Shown in pieces: positions 9,001 through 17,689 of a stretch of 38,574 nt of DNA. A program made the translations under genes and the position numbers. Within the stretch, counting starts at the first letter, position 1; each line of letters starts with the position of its first letter. Origin of the DNA: an uncultured Dialister sp. (lineage in GTDB: Bacteria > Bacillota > Negativicutes > Veillonellales > Dialisteraceae); NCBI GenBank assembly GCA_900543165.1, contig UQQQ01000015.1, positions 1 through 38,574 on the forward strand, read 5' to 3'. Below the pieces are notes generated by a model. The model worked only from the letters and a program-made list of their open reading frames with translations, did no database searches and was not told the DNA's origin.

Positions 9001-9833
9001 TCGAAAAATACGGCATGCCGGAACCGACCGAGTCCGGTATCCATATCGCGACCCCGGTCTTCGACGGCTGCCGAGATGAAGACCTTGCAGCGACCCTGAA
9101 GGCAGCAGGACTCCCGGCCGGTGCGAAGACGGACCTCTATGATGGCCGTACCGGTGAAAAACTGGACAATCAGGTCACCATCGGCTGGAAATACATGCTG
9201 AAGCTCCATCATCTCGTCGATGATAAGATCCATGCCCGTTCCACCGGCCCATACTCCCTCGTTACCCAGCAGCCGCTGGGCGGCAAGGCACAGTTCGGCG
9301 GCCAGCGTTTCGGTGAAATGGAAGTCTGGGCTCTGGAAGCCTACGGCGCGGCTTACACGCTGCAGGAAATCCTGACTGTGAAGTCCGATGATGTCATCGG
9401 TCGTGTCAAAGCCTATGAAAAGATCGTCAAGGGCGAAAACATCCCGAGTCCGGGCGTACCGGAATCCTTCAAGGTCCTCATGAAGGAACTCCAGTCCATC
9501 GGCCTCGACGTTCGTATCCTGAATGAAAATGGCGATGAAGTCGTCCTGAAAGAGCTCGATGAAAGCGATCTGGAACAGGGCTACGGCGGCGGACAGCCAT
9601 GGCATAAGGATGAACTGAAAGAAGCCATGGAAGGTGATGATGCCGTTTCCGATTCCAGAAACGACATGGAAAGCCACATGAATGGCGCTATTGAAAACGC
9701 CGGCGATGATGTCGCATCCTTCAATGATACACTCGAAGCAGAAGCCAATGCACAGGCTCCCGTAGAAGCCGGCTTTGGTGAAACTGATCTTGATACAGAA
9801 CTTGGCTTTACGAATGACAGCCAGGATGACTGA
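6030..9833 (+). CDS. rpoB: DNA-directed RNA polymerase subunit beta
   Basis: A 1267-residue RNA polymerase beta subunit, which forms half of the catalytic cleft. The ATG at 6030 is chosen because GTGAGG lies 6 bases upstream and the family N-terminus ([20 protein letters not shown]) starts there; 62 further in-frame codons upstream have no ribosome site. The rifampicin region at about residues 446-470 reads [20 protein letters not shown] then THKRRL, with the Asp, His and Ser positions of sensitive enzymes intact. Later landmarks include [12 protein letters not shown] and the C-terminal [20 protein letters not shown] clamp contact. About 80 acidic residues extend past YGGGQPW to the end. rpoC follows after 23 bases. 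Ribosomal protein genes do not precede it, unlike in most bacteria. Confidence 0.98.
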   Translation: [1267 protein letters not shown]

Positions 9834-9856
9834 TTCCGGAAAGGAGCGCTAATCAA

Positions 9857-12800
9857 TTGTTAGATGTAAATGAATTTGATTCCATGAAAATCGGTATCGC
9901 TTCTCCGGAAAAGATCCTTGAATGGTCTCACGGGGAAGTGACGAAGCCGGAAACCATCAATTACAGAACCCTGAAGGCAGAAACCGACGGCCTCTTCTGT
10001 GAAAAGATTTTCGGACCGACCAAAGACTGGGAATGCAAATGCGGCAAGTACAAAAAGATGCGTTACAGAGGCACCGTCTGCGACAAGTGCGGCGTCGAAG
10101 TCACCTCTTCCAAAGTCCGCCGTGAACGCATGGGCCATATTTCTCTGGCCTGCCCGGTTTCCCATATCTGGTACTTCAAGGGTACGCCGTCCCGTATCGG
10201 CCTCATCCTTGAAATCTCTCCTCGCCAGCTCGAAAGAGTCCTCTACTTCGCTGCTTATATCGTCCTCGATCCGGGTGATACGAACCTGTCCAAGTGCCAG
10301 GTCCTGAATGAACAGGAATATCAGGATGCCGTAGCTGCTTATGGCAAGAAAGCATTCAAAGCACAGATGGGCGCAGAAGCGATCCAGTACCTGCTGAAAG
10401 AGCTCGATCTGCCAAAGCTGGAAAAAGCACTGCAGAAAGAAATCGAAGAAGGCAGCGGCCAGCGCAAGGTTAGATGCATCCGCCGTCTCGAAGAAGTCGA
10501 AGCCTTCCTGCATTCCGGCAACAAGCCGGAATGGATGATCCTCTCTGTCCTGCCGGTCATCCCTCCGGATCTGCGCCCGATGGTCCAGCTCGATGGCGGC
10601 CGTTTCGCCACCTCCGACCTGAATGACCTTTATCGCCGCGTCATCAATAGAAACAACCGTCTGAAGAGACTTCTGGAACTCGGGGCTCCGGAAATCATCA
10701 TCAGAAACGAAAAACGTATGCTGCAGGAAGCTGTCGATGCCCTGATCGATAACGGCCGTCGCGGACGTGCCGTCTCCGGCCCGGGCAACCGCCCGCTGAA
10801 ATCCCTCTCCGACATGCTGAAGGGCAAGCAGGGACGTTTCCGTCAGAACCTTCTCGGCAAACGTGTCGACTACTCCGGCCGTTCTGTTATCGTCGTCGGC
10901 CCGGAACTCAAAATGTACCAGTGCGGCCTGCCGAAGGAAATGGCGATCGAACTCTTCAAACCGTTCATCATGCATGAACTCATCAAGAGAGGCGTCGCAA
11001 GCAACCTCAAAGCGGCACGCAAGAAGGTCGATAAGCTCGCTCCGGAAGTCTGGGAAGTCCTTGGCGATGTCATCAAAGAACACCCGGTCCTCCTGAACCG
11101 CGCACCGACACTGCACAGACTCGGTATCCAGGCTTTCGAACCGATCCTCTGGGAAGGCCGCGCGATCAAGCTGCATCCGCTTGTATGCCCAGGCTACAAC
11201 GCTGACTTCGATGGTGATCAGATGGCCTGCCATCTGCCGCTGTCCGTCGAAGCGCAGGCTGAAGCACGCACCCTGATGCTCTCCATCAACAACATCCTGT
11301 CCACGAAGGACGGCAAGCCAGTCGCTATTCCTTCGCAGGATATGATCCTCGGCTCCTACTACCTCACCATCGTACAGACAGCCAACGATACGAAGGTCGA
11401 TTTCACCGATGAAGAAAAGAAAGAAAATCCGAAGGCGAAATTCGATGTCATGAAGCAGTGGAAGAAAGCCGAAGACGAGATGGACACCTCCGAGCTTCGC
11501 GCTTACACCGGCTATGACGAAGTCATGCTGGCGTACAACCTGCATCAGATCAAGATCCATGACTTTATCAAAGTCTTCATCCCGAAGGAAGACCGTCCGG
11601 ACGGATTCAATGAAACTGATGACGATCTCGTCATTACCACCCCGGGCCGCCTGATTTTCAACTATGCGATCCCGAGAGAGCTGCGTTTCTTCTACAAGCG
11701 TCATGAAAAGCGCGTAGATGAAAACGGCAAGACCTACACCGTCGAAAACAACGGCCTCGGCATCACCATCGGCAAGAAGCAGATGGGCAAGCTCGTCAAT
11801 GACTGCTTCAAGAAACTCGGATTCAAGGCGACCGGCGATCTGCTCGACTCCGTGAAAGCACTCGGCTTCCACTACGCTCTCGTTTCCGGCATCTCCATCG
11901 GCATCTACGATGTCGCTGTACCACCGGAAAAAGATAAGATCCTGGAAGACGGCGATGAAAAAGTCGAACAGATCAAACGCTTCTTCCGCCGCGGCCTCAT
12001 GACCGACGATGAAAGATACCGAAGAGTCGTCGAAGTATGGAGCAAGAAGACCGACGAAGTCGGTGCTGCAATGAAGAGCTCCATGGTGAAGTTCAACCCG
12101 CTGACCATGATGGCCCAGTCCGGCGCCCGTGGTAACGATAACCAGATCCGTCAGCTCGCCGGTATGCGCGGGCTGATCGCCGATACCTCCGGTAAGACCG
12201 TCGAACTCCCGGTAAAGGCAAACTTCCGTGAAGGCCTGACCGTCCTCGACTACTTCACCTCTTCCCACGGTGCTCGTAAGGGTCTCGCCGATACCGCACT
12301 CCGTACCGCAGACTCCGGTTACCTCACCCGCCGACTGGTCGACGTTTCTCAGGATGTCATCGTCCGCGAAGAAGACTGCGATGTACAGGTCCTGAATTTC
12401 GACAGAGAACAGAGCCTCATCGCCTCCCAGCCGGAAGTCAAGAAGACCATCATGGGTCTCAAGCAGACACTCCTCGGCGCAGTTCTTGATGAAGATGTCC
12501 TCGACCGTAGAAATGGAGATATTCTTCTCGTCAAGGGCAAGACCCTCGATGCGGACGATGTGACCCTGCTGAACCGTCACCTCGTAGAACATATTTCCGT
12601 CATCATCCCGACCGCTGACGGCATCGAAGCCGCAGAACCCAAAACCTTCGACCTCGGCACACAGGATGCTGTCGCTGAATACAACCGCGCGATGCGCCAT
12701 CATCTGACTGTTCACTTCGCAGGCAAGAAACTCGAAGAAGATGCCTATGACCGCCAAGGCAATGTCCTCTTCCCGTCAGGCACCGTCATCGACAGCGATG

Positions 12801-14008
12801 TCGCAGAGAAGATCCTCGCTTCCGATATCCCAGTGCTCAAAGTCCGTATGGATGAAGCCGAAGGCGTCGAAGTCTCCCTCATCGAAGAAAAAGGCCAGCC
12901 GATCGAGTCTTTGGCTGACCGTATCGCAGGCCGCTGCCCGCTCGAAGATGTCGTGAACCCGACCACCGGCGAAGTCATCGCGAAGAAGAACGAAGAAATT
13001 TCCGATGCACAGGCAGAAGAAATCCAGAAATACTACGACAAGCTGAAGGTTCGTTCCATCCTCACCTGCCATTCCGCTCACGGCGTCTGCGCGAAGTGCT
13101 ATGGCAGAAATCTGGCGACCGGCCGTCACGTAGAAATCGGCGAAGCAGTCGGCATCATCGCTGCACAGTCCATCGGTGAACCAGGTACCCAGCTGACCAT
13201 GCGTACCTTCCATACCGGCGGCGTCGCTTCTGCAGAAGATATCACACAGGGTCTTCCACGAGTCGAAGAATTGTTCGAAGCCCGCAAGCCAAAGGGCAAT
13301 GCGATCATTTCCCGTATCGATGGTACAGTTTCCATCACCAGTGCGGAAGATAACCCGAATGTCAAGATCATTACCATCACCAGCGATAATCCGGAAATCG
13401 CCCCGGAAAGCGAAAAGATCCCGGTAGCGAAGAAGATCTCCGTCACAAACGGCGAATTCATCAAAGCCGGCACCCGTCTCTTCGAAGGTAACGTCAACCC
13501 GCACGATATCCTTGATGTCCTCGGCGTACAGGCGACCCAGAACTACATCGTCAAGGAAGTCCAGAAGGTTTACCGCAGCCAGGGCGTAGAAATCAACGAT
13601 AAACACATCGAGATCATCGTCCATCAGATGTTGCGTAAGATCAAGATCACCGAACCGGGCGGCTCCGGCTGGCTCCCAGGCGAGACTGTCGACATCGTCG
13701 CATTCCGTGCGATGAACCAGCGTCTCGATGACGAAGGCAAAGAAAGAGCCGTCGGCGAAAACCTGCTCCTCGGTACCACCAAGGCAGCTCTTGCGACCGA
13801 CTCCTTCCTCTCCGCCGCTTCCTTCCAGGAAACGACCCGTGTCCTCACCGAAGCAGCGATCAAAGGCAAGGAAGATCCGCTCCTCGGCCTCAAGGAAAAT
13901 GTTATCATCGGCAAACTCATCCCGGCTGGTACAGGCATGTCCCGTTACCGCAAGCTGAATGTCATCCATAAGGGTGAATCATTCGAAACCGGATCCGATG
14001 CGGAATAA
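9857..14008 (+). CDS. rpoC: DNA-directed RNA polymerase subunit beta'
   Basis: A 1383-residue beta' subunit carrying the catalytic magnesium site. The TTG at 9857 is used because it gives the family start (MLDVNEFDSMKIGIASPEKI) and AAGGAG lies 10 bases upstream. The N-terminal zinc ribbon (CKCGKYKKMRY...CDKCG, residues about 56-78) and the catalytic NADFDGDQM at about residues 448-456 are present, as are the downstream cysteines CHSAHGVCAKCYGRN. The gene is co-transcribed with rpoB and ends at a terminator. Elsewhere rpsL, rpsG and fusA often follow rpoC; here a secreted protein of unknown function follows. Confidence 0.98.
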   Translation: MLDVNEFDSMKIGIASPEKILEWSHGEVTKPETINYRTLKAETDGLFCEKIFGPTKDWECKCGKYKKMRYRGTVCDKCGVEVTSSKVRRERMGHISLACPVSHIWYFKGTPSRIGLILEISPRQLERVLYFAAYIVLDPGDTNLSKCQVLNEQEYQDAVAAYGKKAFKAQMGAEAIQYLLKELDLPKLEKALQKEIEEGSGQRKVRCIRRLEEVEAFLHSGNKPEWMILSVLPVIPPDLRPMVQLDGGRFATSDLNDLYRRVINRNNRLKRLLELGAPEIIIRNEKRMLQEAVDALIDNGRRGRAVSGPGNRPLKSLSDMLKGKQGRFRQNLLGKRVDYSGRSVIVVGPELKMYQCGLPKEMAIELFKPFIMHELIKRGVASNLKAARKKVDKLAPEVWEVLGDVIKEHPVLLNRAPTLHRLGIQAFEPILWEGRAIKLHPLVCPGYNADFDGDQMACHLPLSVEAQAEARTLMLSINNILSTKDGKPVAIPSQDMILGSYYLTIVQTANDTKVDFTDEEKKENPKAKFDVMKQWKKAEDEMDTSELRAYTGYDEVMLAYNLHQIKIHDFIKVFIPKEDRPDGFNETDDDLVITTPGRLIFNYAIPRELRFFYKRHEKRVDENGKTYTVENNGLGITIGKKQMGKLVNDCFKKLGFKATGDLLDSVKALGFHYALVSGISIGIYDVAVPPEKDKILEDGDEKVEQIKRFFRRGLMTDDERYRRVVEVWSKKTDEVGAAMKSSMVKFNPLTMMAQSGARGNDNQIRQLAGMRGLIADTSGKTVELPVKANFREGLTVLDYFTSSHGARKGLADTALRTADSGYLTRRLVDVSQDVIVREEDCDVQVLNFDREQSLIASQPEVKKTIMGLKQTLLGAVLDEDVLDRRNGDILLVKGKTLDADDVTLLNRHLVEHISVIIPTADGIEAAEPKTFDLGTQDAVAEYNRAMRHHLTVHFAGKKLEEDAYDRQGNVLFPSGTVIDSDVAEKILASDIPVLKVRMDEAEGVEVSLIEEKGQPIESLADRIAGRCPLEDVVNPTTGEVIAKKNEEISDAQAEEIQKYYDKLKVRSILTCHSAHGVCAKCYGRNLATGRHVEIGEAVGIIAAQSIGEPGTQLTMRTFHTGGVASAEDITQGLPRVEELFEARKPKGNAIISRIDGTVSITSAEDNPNVKIITITSDNPEIAPESEKIPVAKKISVTNGEFIKAGTRLFEGNVNPHDILDVLGVQATQNYIVKEVQKVYRSQGVEINDKHIEIIVHQMLRKIKITEPGGSGWLPGETVDIVAFRAMNQRLDDEGKERAVGENLLLGTTKAALATDSFLSAASFQETTRVLTEAAIKGKEDPLLGLKENVIIGKLIPAGTGMSRYRKLNVIHKGESFETGSDAE

Positions 14009-14030
14009 TTGATGCATCAGGCATAGCCGA

Positions 14031-14062
14031 AGCAGTCCTCACATCGTGGGGACTGCTTTTTG
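14031..14062 (+). terminator. Terminator of the rpoB-rpoC operon
   Basis: AGCAGTCC (14031-14038) pairs with GGACTGCT (14050-14057), followed by a T-run, 22 bases after the rpoC stop. Confidence 0.85.
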
Positions 14063-14136
14063 CATGGAGGGTATTCTGCACGATCCGGCGTATTTACTGG
14101 GAGCAGCTGCTTGCCGCAGGTTACCGTGCTTTCCCC

Positions 14137-14165
14137 TTGCGAATTTCTTCGAGATTCTCTACAAT
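14137..14165 (+). promoter_or_regulatory. Candidate promoter of the secreted-protein gene at 14237
   Basis: TTGCGA (14137-14142), a 17-bp spacer and TACAAT (14160-14165). Three repeats of the GTGACTGG/GTGACTAGG type follow at 14176-14196, inside the expected 5' leader. Confidence 0.55.
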
Positions 14166-14175
14166 AGATATGATA

Positions 14176-14196
14176 GTGACTGGTGACTGGTGACTA
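14176..14196 (+). repeat. Short GTGACTGG tandem motif
   Basis: Three 8-base units GTGACTGG/GTGACTGG/GTGACTAG in a row. The same unit opens the longer composite intergenic repeats at 15888, 32277, 34213 and elsewhere, so this is a minimal copy of one module. Confidence 0.65.
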
Positions 14197-14236
14197 GGAG
14201 ACGTTAGACTTTTGTATCTTTTTTCAAGGAGACGCC

Positions 14237-15013
14237 ATGATAAAAAAACTGTTTTCACTCGCGCTTTCCGCGGCGCTTGTCTTTGGCGGCTTCCTGCTGT
14301 CTTCCGCGGAGGATCTTGTGATCGACGGGCTCGGCCGTCTGCCATTTCCCAAGGACGTGACGGTCACGGATGGCGGCGGGTCAGAGCTCTCGCGGTTCAT
14401 GATCGAAGGGACACACTGGAAAAATTATGGGAAATCGGCGCGTGCTGCGATGTGGTCGATCCTGACGGTACCGCCCGGCATGCAGCTGTATCCGGAGAAG
14501 GCTCCGTATCCCTATGACTCGATGCACATGTACCAGATCCGTAAGACAGATGTGCGCGGGACATACAGCGCGGGCATCTATGTCATCTCGGGGACGGAGA
14601 AGGATTTCTTCCATGAGGGGCATCCGAAGGCGGCACGCTTCTGGGAGACGGCCTTCCGTGAAGATGCTGAGCGTCCGACCTCGCTCTTCGGTATGCCGAA
14701 GATCCAGACATCGGAGTTTCAGGCACTGGTGGATCATGTGCTCTCTGAGAAAAAAGGTCCCTCTATGCAGGTGAAGATCTTGAAATTCGTCCCATGGCGT
14801 GCTTTCAAAAATGAAGACGGTACCTATCGCTGGGGACAGGAGGCGAAGGTCATCCTGACGAATGAAAAGGGCTTGTCGTTTCCCCTCTGGATCTCTGCCA
14901 ATCTTTTGAAAGCGGGGGATAAGTACTATCTGATCGAGGTGAATGGTAGCCACGCGGCGGCCGAACAGCTGTCGAATCTCCTGCTGTATGGATTCTATCG
15001 GATGAAGAGATGA
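14237..15013 (+). CDS. Secreted protein of unknown function
   Basis: A 258-residue protein with a clear signal peptide (MIKKLFSLALSAALVFGG, cleavage near SSA at about 24) and no membrane segment after it, so it is probably periplasmic. AAGGAG lies 6 bases before the ATG. No catalytic motif was recognised. The mature start LPFPKDVTVTDGGGSELSRF and the C-terminal block around LSFPLWISANLLKAGDKYYL align loosely with matching blocks of the next gene (LPKGFTYREAAGTETLHFM; GMKLPMYCRSYFF), suggesting tandem paralogues. The next gene starts 127 bases downstream in the same direction, so co-transcription is plausible. Confidence 0.8.
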   Translation: MIKKLFSLALSAALVFGGFLLSSAEDLVIDGLGRLPFPKDVTVTDGGGSELSRFMIEGTHWKNYGKSARAAMWSILTVPPGMQLYPEKAPYPYDSMHMYQIRKTDVRGTYSAGIYVISGTEKDFFHEGHPKAARFWETAFREDAERPTSLFGMPKIQTSEFQALVDHVLSEKKGPSMQVKILKFVPWRAFKNEDGTYRWGQEAKVILTNEKGLSFPLWISANLLKAGDKYYLIEVNGSHAAAEQLSNLLLYGFYRMKR

Positions 15014-15140
15014 GATAGCAGCGAAGGGGTACGATGATTTCAAAATGCGCGGTGCTTCCGCTTTATGATGTGCGCTCCATCCTGATAGGACAGCGTAAGC
15101 CTTTTTCACTGCTGCATTTACTTTTGAAAGGGGATTTTCC

Positions 15141-15872
15141 ATGAAATGGAAATGTTTGCTTCTCACGCTCGCACTGGCCTGCGGGATCTCTGCGGGGGGA
15201 GAAGCGTATGATATGAATGCTGTCGCGGCCGCTTCGCTTCCCAAAGGCTTCACCTACCGGGAGGCAGCGGGGACGGAGACACTCCATTTTATGGAGAAAG
15301 ACATTCCTTATCAGATGGGACAGCTGCAGTATACATTGGAAAAACAGCAGAGCTTCTCATCCGGCTATATCATTCGTGCGCTGCTCCCTGTCGAGATGGC
15401 GGAAGCGCTGAAGCCGTATTTCAAGATGAATCGTGATGAACATGTCTGGCGCCGGCTGACGCAGATGAACCGCGCGCTCTTAAATCCGGCGTCTCCGCTT
15501 CGGAAGGGGATCGAAGAGACGGTACTGAGTCTGGCTCGCAATGCCATCGGCCCCGCTGCGGATTCTTCGATCAAGGTAGAGCTTTCTTCGCTGGAGCCTT
15601 TCCGCCGCCTGGATGTCGATGAGGCCTATGTCTATACCGTAGGCGGGCTGATCACATACAATGCGGAGGGGATGAAGCTCCCCATGTACTGCCGCTCCTA
15701 TTTCTTCCCCGGAAGTGAAGGACTCGATGTCCTGATGCTTTTCACCCCCGACGAAGGCAAAGCGCCGCTCTTATATGCCATCGATGATCTGGTGAATGCG
15801 GCCGCGAAGGAAGAGCTCAATGGGGCAGCAGGATATAAAGACCTCGGCGTGGTGCTGGGGAAGAATCAATAA
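15141..15872 (+). CDS. Secreted protein of unknown function, likely paralogue of the preceding gene
   Basis: A 243-residue protein with a signal peptide (MKWKCLLLTLALACGIS, cleavage near GGEA at about 22). The Cys in LALAC does not fit a lipobox, so a soluble periplasmic protein is more likely than a lipoprotein. GAAAGGGGA lies upstream of the ATG at good spacing. Same size class, signal peptide and block order as its upstream neighbour, with a shared pattern LPKxxT...GxExxxFM after the signal and a hydrophobic strand pair near the C-terminus. No known domain was recognised. No terminator is visible after it; a composite repeat starts 15 bases past the stop. Confidence 0.78.
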   Translation: MKWKCLLLTLALACGISAGGEAYDMNAVAAASLPKGFTYREAAGTETLHFMEKDIPYQMGQLQYTLEKQQSFSSGYIIRALLPVEMAEALKPYFKMNRDEHVWRRLTQMNRALLNPASPLRKGIEETVLSLARNAIGPAADSSIKVELSSLEPFRRLDVDEAYVYTVGGLITYNAEGMKLPMYCRSYFFPGSEGLDVLMLFTPDEGKAPLLYAIDDLVNAAAKEELNGAAGYKDLGVVLGKNQ

Positions 15873-15887
15873 GAAAAGGGGTTGCCA

Positions 15888-16023
15888 GTGACTGGTGACT
15901 AGTAATTAACAGCTAGGAATTAGGGAGCTCGAGGGACTAGTGACTTGAATACTACTTTCTGGCATCGCCTCATACATCATTGCGGCGAAGCCGCCACGTG
16001 AACCCTGAACCATAAACCTTAAA
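15888..16023 (+). repeat. Composite intergenic repeat, copy 1
   Basis: Module order on the plus strand: GTGACTGGTGACTAG-type units, ATTAGGGA-type units, TGACTTGAATAC, CACTTTC-like block with GGCATCGCC, a short GCGGCGAAGCCGCC hairpin and GTGAACCCTGAACC. It ends about 30 bases before the ribosome site of the helicase gene. Confidence 0.75.
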
Positions 16024-16064
16024 TTACGTATTTCCATACAACCAACCCATTTACAGGAGGACCT

Positions 16065-17327
16065 ATGAACGTATTTGCCTCGCTTGGCGTGAATGAGACG
16101 CTGACGAAACTTTTGAAGACACAGGGGATCAAGACCCCGACGCCCATCCAGATGTCTGCGATCCCAAACGCTTTCAAGGGACGTGATCTGATCGGCCGTT
16201 CGCAGACCGGTACAGGGAAGACGCTGGCCTATCTGCTGCCGGTTATTCAGCGCGTAGAAACAGACAAAGCCATGACGCAGGTGCTCATCATGACACCGAC
16301 CCGCGAACTTGCTAAGCAGGTCTTTGACGTGATGCGTCCCTTTGCCATCGAGTGCGGTGTGGATGGAGCAGATATCATCGGCGGACGCACGATCGAGAAC
16401 CAGCTGCAGAAGCTGAAGCGTGACCCGCATGTCATCATCGGAACCCCCGGGCGCCTTCTGGATCATATCCGCAGAAAGAGCCTCGACCTTTCGAACGTGA
16501 AGACGGTCATCCTGGATGAAGCCGACCAGATGCTGGCGAATGGGTTCCGCGAAGATATCGAAGCCCTGATCGATGAGACACCGAAAAAGCGCCAGCTCCT
16601 GCTCTTCTCTGCGACGATGCCTGACGATGCGAAGCGCCTCGCCAGAAAGTATATGCACCACCCGGTCTTCCTTGATGTCGCAGAAAAAGCGACAGCTTCG
16701 ACGGTCGAGCAGCGCATCTATGAGACGACTCTCCCGCGCAAGTTCAAGCTCCTCGTCCGTCATCTGACGGAGATGAATCCGTACATGGCCGTCGTTTTCA
16801 CGAATACCCGTGAGGAAGCGCATGAGCTCGCCGGCAAGCTGCAGGAGGAGACGGACTTCATCGTGGATGAGATCCATGGGGATATGAGCCAGAGCCAGAG
16901 AAATCAGGTCATCCGCGAATTTGAGAAAGCACGCATTCAGGTGCTCGTTGCCTCCGATATTGCGGCGCGCGGGCTTGACGTTGAAGGCATTACGCATGTC
17001 TTCAATTACGGGATCCCAAGAAATCTCGAATACTATATCCATCGCATCGGACGCACCGGCCGCGCCGGTACGAAGGGGATCGCCATCACCTATGCGACGC
17101 CGGAGGATGGATTCCTTCTCCGGAAGCTGGAAAAATCCATTGAAGAGACCATCACCCGCTATGATGAGAAGGGAAATGTCCGCCGCGTGAAGGCAGGCAA
17201 GCCGAAGAAGAAGGTTGTGACGCCCGGCATGTACAAGCCGACCAAGAAGAAGGAGCATAAAGCACTCGGACACAAGGGGCGGAATATGAGACAGAAGCGC
17301 AAGAAGGAAGATGGAAAGAGGAAATAA
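16065..17327 (+). CDS. DEAD-box ATP-dependent RNA helicase
   Basis: A 420-residue RNA helicase. All family motifs are visible: Q motif TPTPIQ, Walker A SQTGTGKT (residues 46-53), Ia PTRELAKQ, GTPGRLLDH, the DEAD box (151-154), SAT (about 182), VVFTNTREE, ASDIAARGLDVEG and HRIGRTGRAG (about 326-335). The C-terminal 65 residues are very basic (KPKKKVV, KPTKKKEHK, RQKRKKEDGKRK) and probably bind RNA without a folded RRM. By family it unwinds structured RNA in ribosome assembly or mRNA turnover; it is most like the CshA/RhlE group, but the subfamily cannot be fixed by eye. AGGAGG precedes the ATG. A long dispersed repeat starts 5 bases past the stop. Confidence 0.95.
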   Translation: MNVFASLGVNETLTKLLKTQGIKTPTPIQMSAIPNAFKGRDLIGRSQTGTGKTLAYLLPVIQRVETDKAMTQVLIMTPTRELAKQVFDVMRPFAIECGVDGADIIGGRTIENQLQKLKRDPHVIIGTPGRLLDHIRRKSLDLSNVKTVILDEADQMLANGFREDIEALIDETPKKRQLLLFSATMPDDAKRLARKYMHHPVFLDVAEKATASTVEQRIYETTLPRKFKLLVRHLTEMNPYMAVVFTNTREEAHELAGKLQEETDFIVDEIHGDMSQSQRNQVIREFEKARIQVLVASDIAARGLDVEGITHVFNYGIPRNLEYYIHRIGRTGRAGTKGIAITYATPEDGFLLRKLEKSIEETITRYDEKGNVRRVKAGKPKKKVVTPGMYKPTKKKEHKALGHKGRNMRQKRKKEDGKRK

Positions 17328-17331
17328 AACA

Positions 17332-17572
17332 AGGCGATGTGAAATAACGATCATCTCATTTTCGCGTTCAATCTGCCGCGGGGGACTTGCAGCTCTCATA
17401 GGAGTGACCGGGAAACCTTATCCCAGCTGTCTTTCATGCCATAGTCACCCTATCCGCCCCTTTCGGGCACCTTCCCCTAGAGGGGAAGGCTGCGATACGA
17501 GAATACCATCTTCTAAAAAAGCGGCGAAGCCGCCACCTGAACCTTGAACCCTGAACCAAATGAAAGCAAAGT
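17332..17572 (+). repeat. Long dispersed intergenic repeat, copy A
   Basis: The first 73 bases recur at 38502-38574 with a single visible difference, in both cases starting 5-6 bases after a stop codon (helicase here, thiC there). Much of the rest recurs inverted at 299-470. It contains CCTTCCCCTAGAGGGGAAGG and GCGGCGAAGCCGCC hairpins and ends in GAACCTTGAACCCTGAACC-type units. No ORF of note. Confidence 0.9.
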
Positions 17573-17623
17573 AAAAAGGGGCTGTGAAAAAATGAGGATT
17601 CATTTCTTCACAGCTCCTTTTTT
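17573..17623 (+). terminator. Strong terminator downstream of the helicase and repeat
   Basis: AAAAAGGGGCTGTGAA pairs with TTCACAGCTCCTTTTTTT around a loop that itself contains ATGA/TCAT. It works in either direction. Confidence 0.8.
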
Positions 17624-17680
17624 GTAGGGGGATTTCCTCGTGCCTTTGTGCCGAAGCGTACTGTCAACACGCCTGAACTG

Positions 17681-17689
17681 TGGTACAAT
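17681..17689 (+). promoter_or_regulatory. Extended -10 promoter of the membrane protein gene
   Basis: TGGTACAAT fits an extended -10 box, 22 bases before the ATG at 17712. No good -35 is visible. Confidence 0.45.

Noticed and set aside
5823..9677. Very long open frame on the minus strand opposite rpoB
   Set aside because: It is the mirror of a codon-biased, GC-rich rpoB and has no ribosome site or family likeness. The same applies to the long minus frames opposite rpoC, purL, malic enzyme, fumC and thiC.
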